Of a stretch of DNA of 15,266 nucleotides, positions 14,883 through 15,266 are shown in pieces. Position 1 is the stretch's first letter. Every line of letters starts with the position of its first letter. The notes under the pieces are model-generated. The model worked only from the letters and a program-made list of their open reading frames with translations, was not told where the DNA came from and did no database searches. The DNA lies in the NCBI GenBank assembly GCA_019308705.1, contig JAFDHW010000014.1, forward strand, positions 1 through 15,266, in the 5' to 3' direction. This DNA is from Deltaproteobacteria bacterium. GTDB taxonomy: Bacteria > Desulfobacterota > Desulfobacteria > Desulfobacterales > Desulfatibacillaceae. Position numbers and translations under genes: made by a program.

Positions 14883-14912
14883 GCGGCCCCGGGACTCCGG
14901 GGCCGCTTTTTT
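14883..14912 (+). terminator. Strong intrinsic terminator after the dctP pair
   Basis: GCGGCCCCGG (14883-14892) pairs perfectly with CCGGGGCCGC (14897-14906) around GACT and is followed by six T (14907-14912). It lies 24 bases after the stop of the second dctP and 11 bases before the stop of the convergent minus-strand gene. No T-run follows on the minus side, so it works in one direction. Confidence 0.93.
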
Positions 14913-14922
14913 ATGGCAGCGG

Positions 14923-15266
14923 CTATGAGACAAGGCGGGTTGTGAACCTGCAGCGGGTTTTGCCTTCGGCGATGCGTTCTTCGATGACCAGTTCACCCCC
15001 CAGAAGTCTTGTGTAGGTGCGGTCCAGGTCCATGGCCGCGTCGCACGGGCCGGCCTGGCCCGGCCGGCAAAAGCCCCATGGGCAGGCGTCCACCTCCCAG
15101 CAAAACTGGGTGTCCGTGCGGGAGGTCACCCTGGGCCGGATACCCGCCCGGGCAAGAAACGCCATCCACTGGCGTTCCAGTTCCTTGATGCTTTTGGATT
15201 TTCTGCCGCCCAGAAGGGGAAGGTGGAAGGCGGCCCGGGCCAGTGCCCGGTTGGTCCCGCGGAGCA
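14923..15266 (-). CDS. Cys-rich V4R / ATC-hydrolase-like protein, C-terminal part (runs off right edge)
   Basis: A minus-strand frame stays open from the right edge to the TAG at 14925-14923, giving 113 visible residues. An internal ATG at 15165 has no good ribosome-binding site and coding-like sequence continues upstream (GGRKSKSIKELERQW), so the true start is outside the window. Visible hallmarks are QFCWEVDACPWGFCRPGQ, a further Cys in GPCDAAMDLDR and the ending LVIEERIAEGKTRCRF. A Cys-Pro motif, a spaced Cys, and a final 'G-x-x-x-C-x-F' strand resemble the C-terminus of 4-vinyl-reductase (V4R)/L-2-amino-thiazoline-4-carboxylate hydrolase-like small-molecule or metal-binding domains. This assignment is tentative and by pattern only. 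The gene converges with the dctP pair. Confidence 0.6.
   Translation of the reverse strand, partial: LRGTNRALARAAFHLPLLGGRKSKSIKELERQWMAFLARAGIRPRVTSRTDTQFCWEVDACPWGFCRPGQAGPCDAAMDLDRTYTRLLGGELVIEERIAEGKTRCRFTTRLVS

Noticed and set aside
1..15266. CRISPR array or insertion sequence
   Set aside because: No regularly spaced direct repeats with unique spacers and no transposase-like frame were found. The only regular DNA repeats are coding repeats in the FecR-domain and giant genes.

Overview
The window is GC-rich, with almost entirely G/C third codon positions in the real genes. It carries exported proteins typical of a Gram-negative anaerobe: TRAP-type solute receptors, a TPR protein with a predicted outer-membrane beta-barrel ending in Phe, a FecR-domain protein, and a giant multidomain secreted protein with a Cys-plus-helix C-terminal tail. 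This mix is most like the deltaproteobacteria (Desulfobacterota). That is an inference from gene content, because no phylogenetic marker lies in the window.

Layout. (1) 1-2573, minus: a large polytopic membrane protein of the PTPS-related/glycosyltransferase-like type with TPR-like repeats at its C-terminus. It runs off the left edge and its start is unclear. (2) 2876-5433, plus: a two-gene unit 17 bases apart, encoding a TPR/beta-barrel protein and a secreted FecR-domain protein with a Thr-repeat tail, closed by a GC-rich hairpin. (3) 5567-11683, plus: a 2038-residue exported protein with seven propeller-like repeats, a LamG-like domain, carboxypeptidase-regulatory-like folds, cadherin/Ig-like repeats, a secreted C-terminal module and a Cys-TM-basic tail, followed by a textbook terminator. 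(4) 11743-12654: about 0.9 kb without a large gene. It holds what I read as a shrunken, ORF-less group II (class C-like) intron of 241 bases starting directly after the terminator T-run, a strong hairpin, and a 45-codon minus-strand ORF with a near-consensus sigma-70 promoter and a good ribosome-binding site. (5) 12655-14859, plus: two tandem paralogous DctP-family TRAP solute-binding proteins, ending in a strong terminator. (6) 14923-15266, minus: the C-terminal part of a Cys-rich V4R/ATC-hydrolase-like protein that runs off the right edge.

How the genes may work together. The TPR-barrel, FecR and giant-protein genes are consecutive and co-oriented and all are predicted to be exported, so they could form one envelope or surface-display unit (inference). 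The two DctP receptors have no DctQ/DctM permease genes in the window, so their membrane partners must lie elsewhere. The points most worth checking are the intron remnant, the promoter-driven small ORF opposite the DctP genes, the Arg-to-Thr change in the first DctP, and the C-terminal sorting-like tail.
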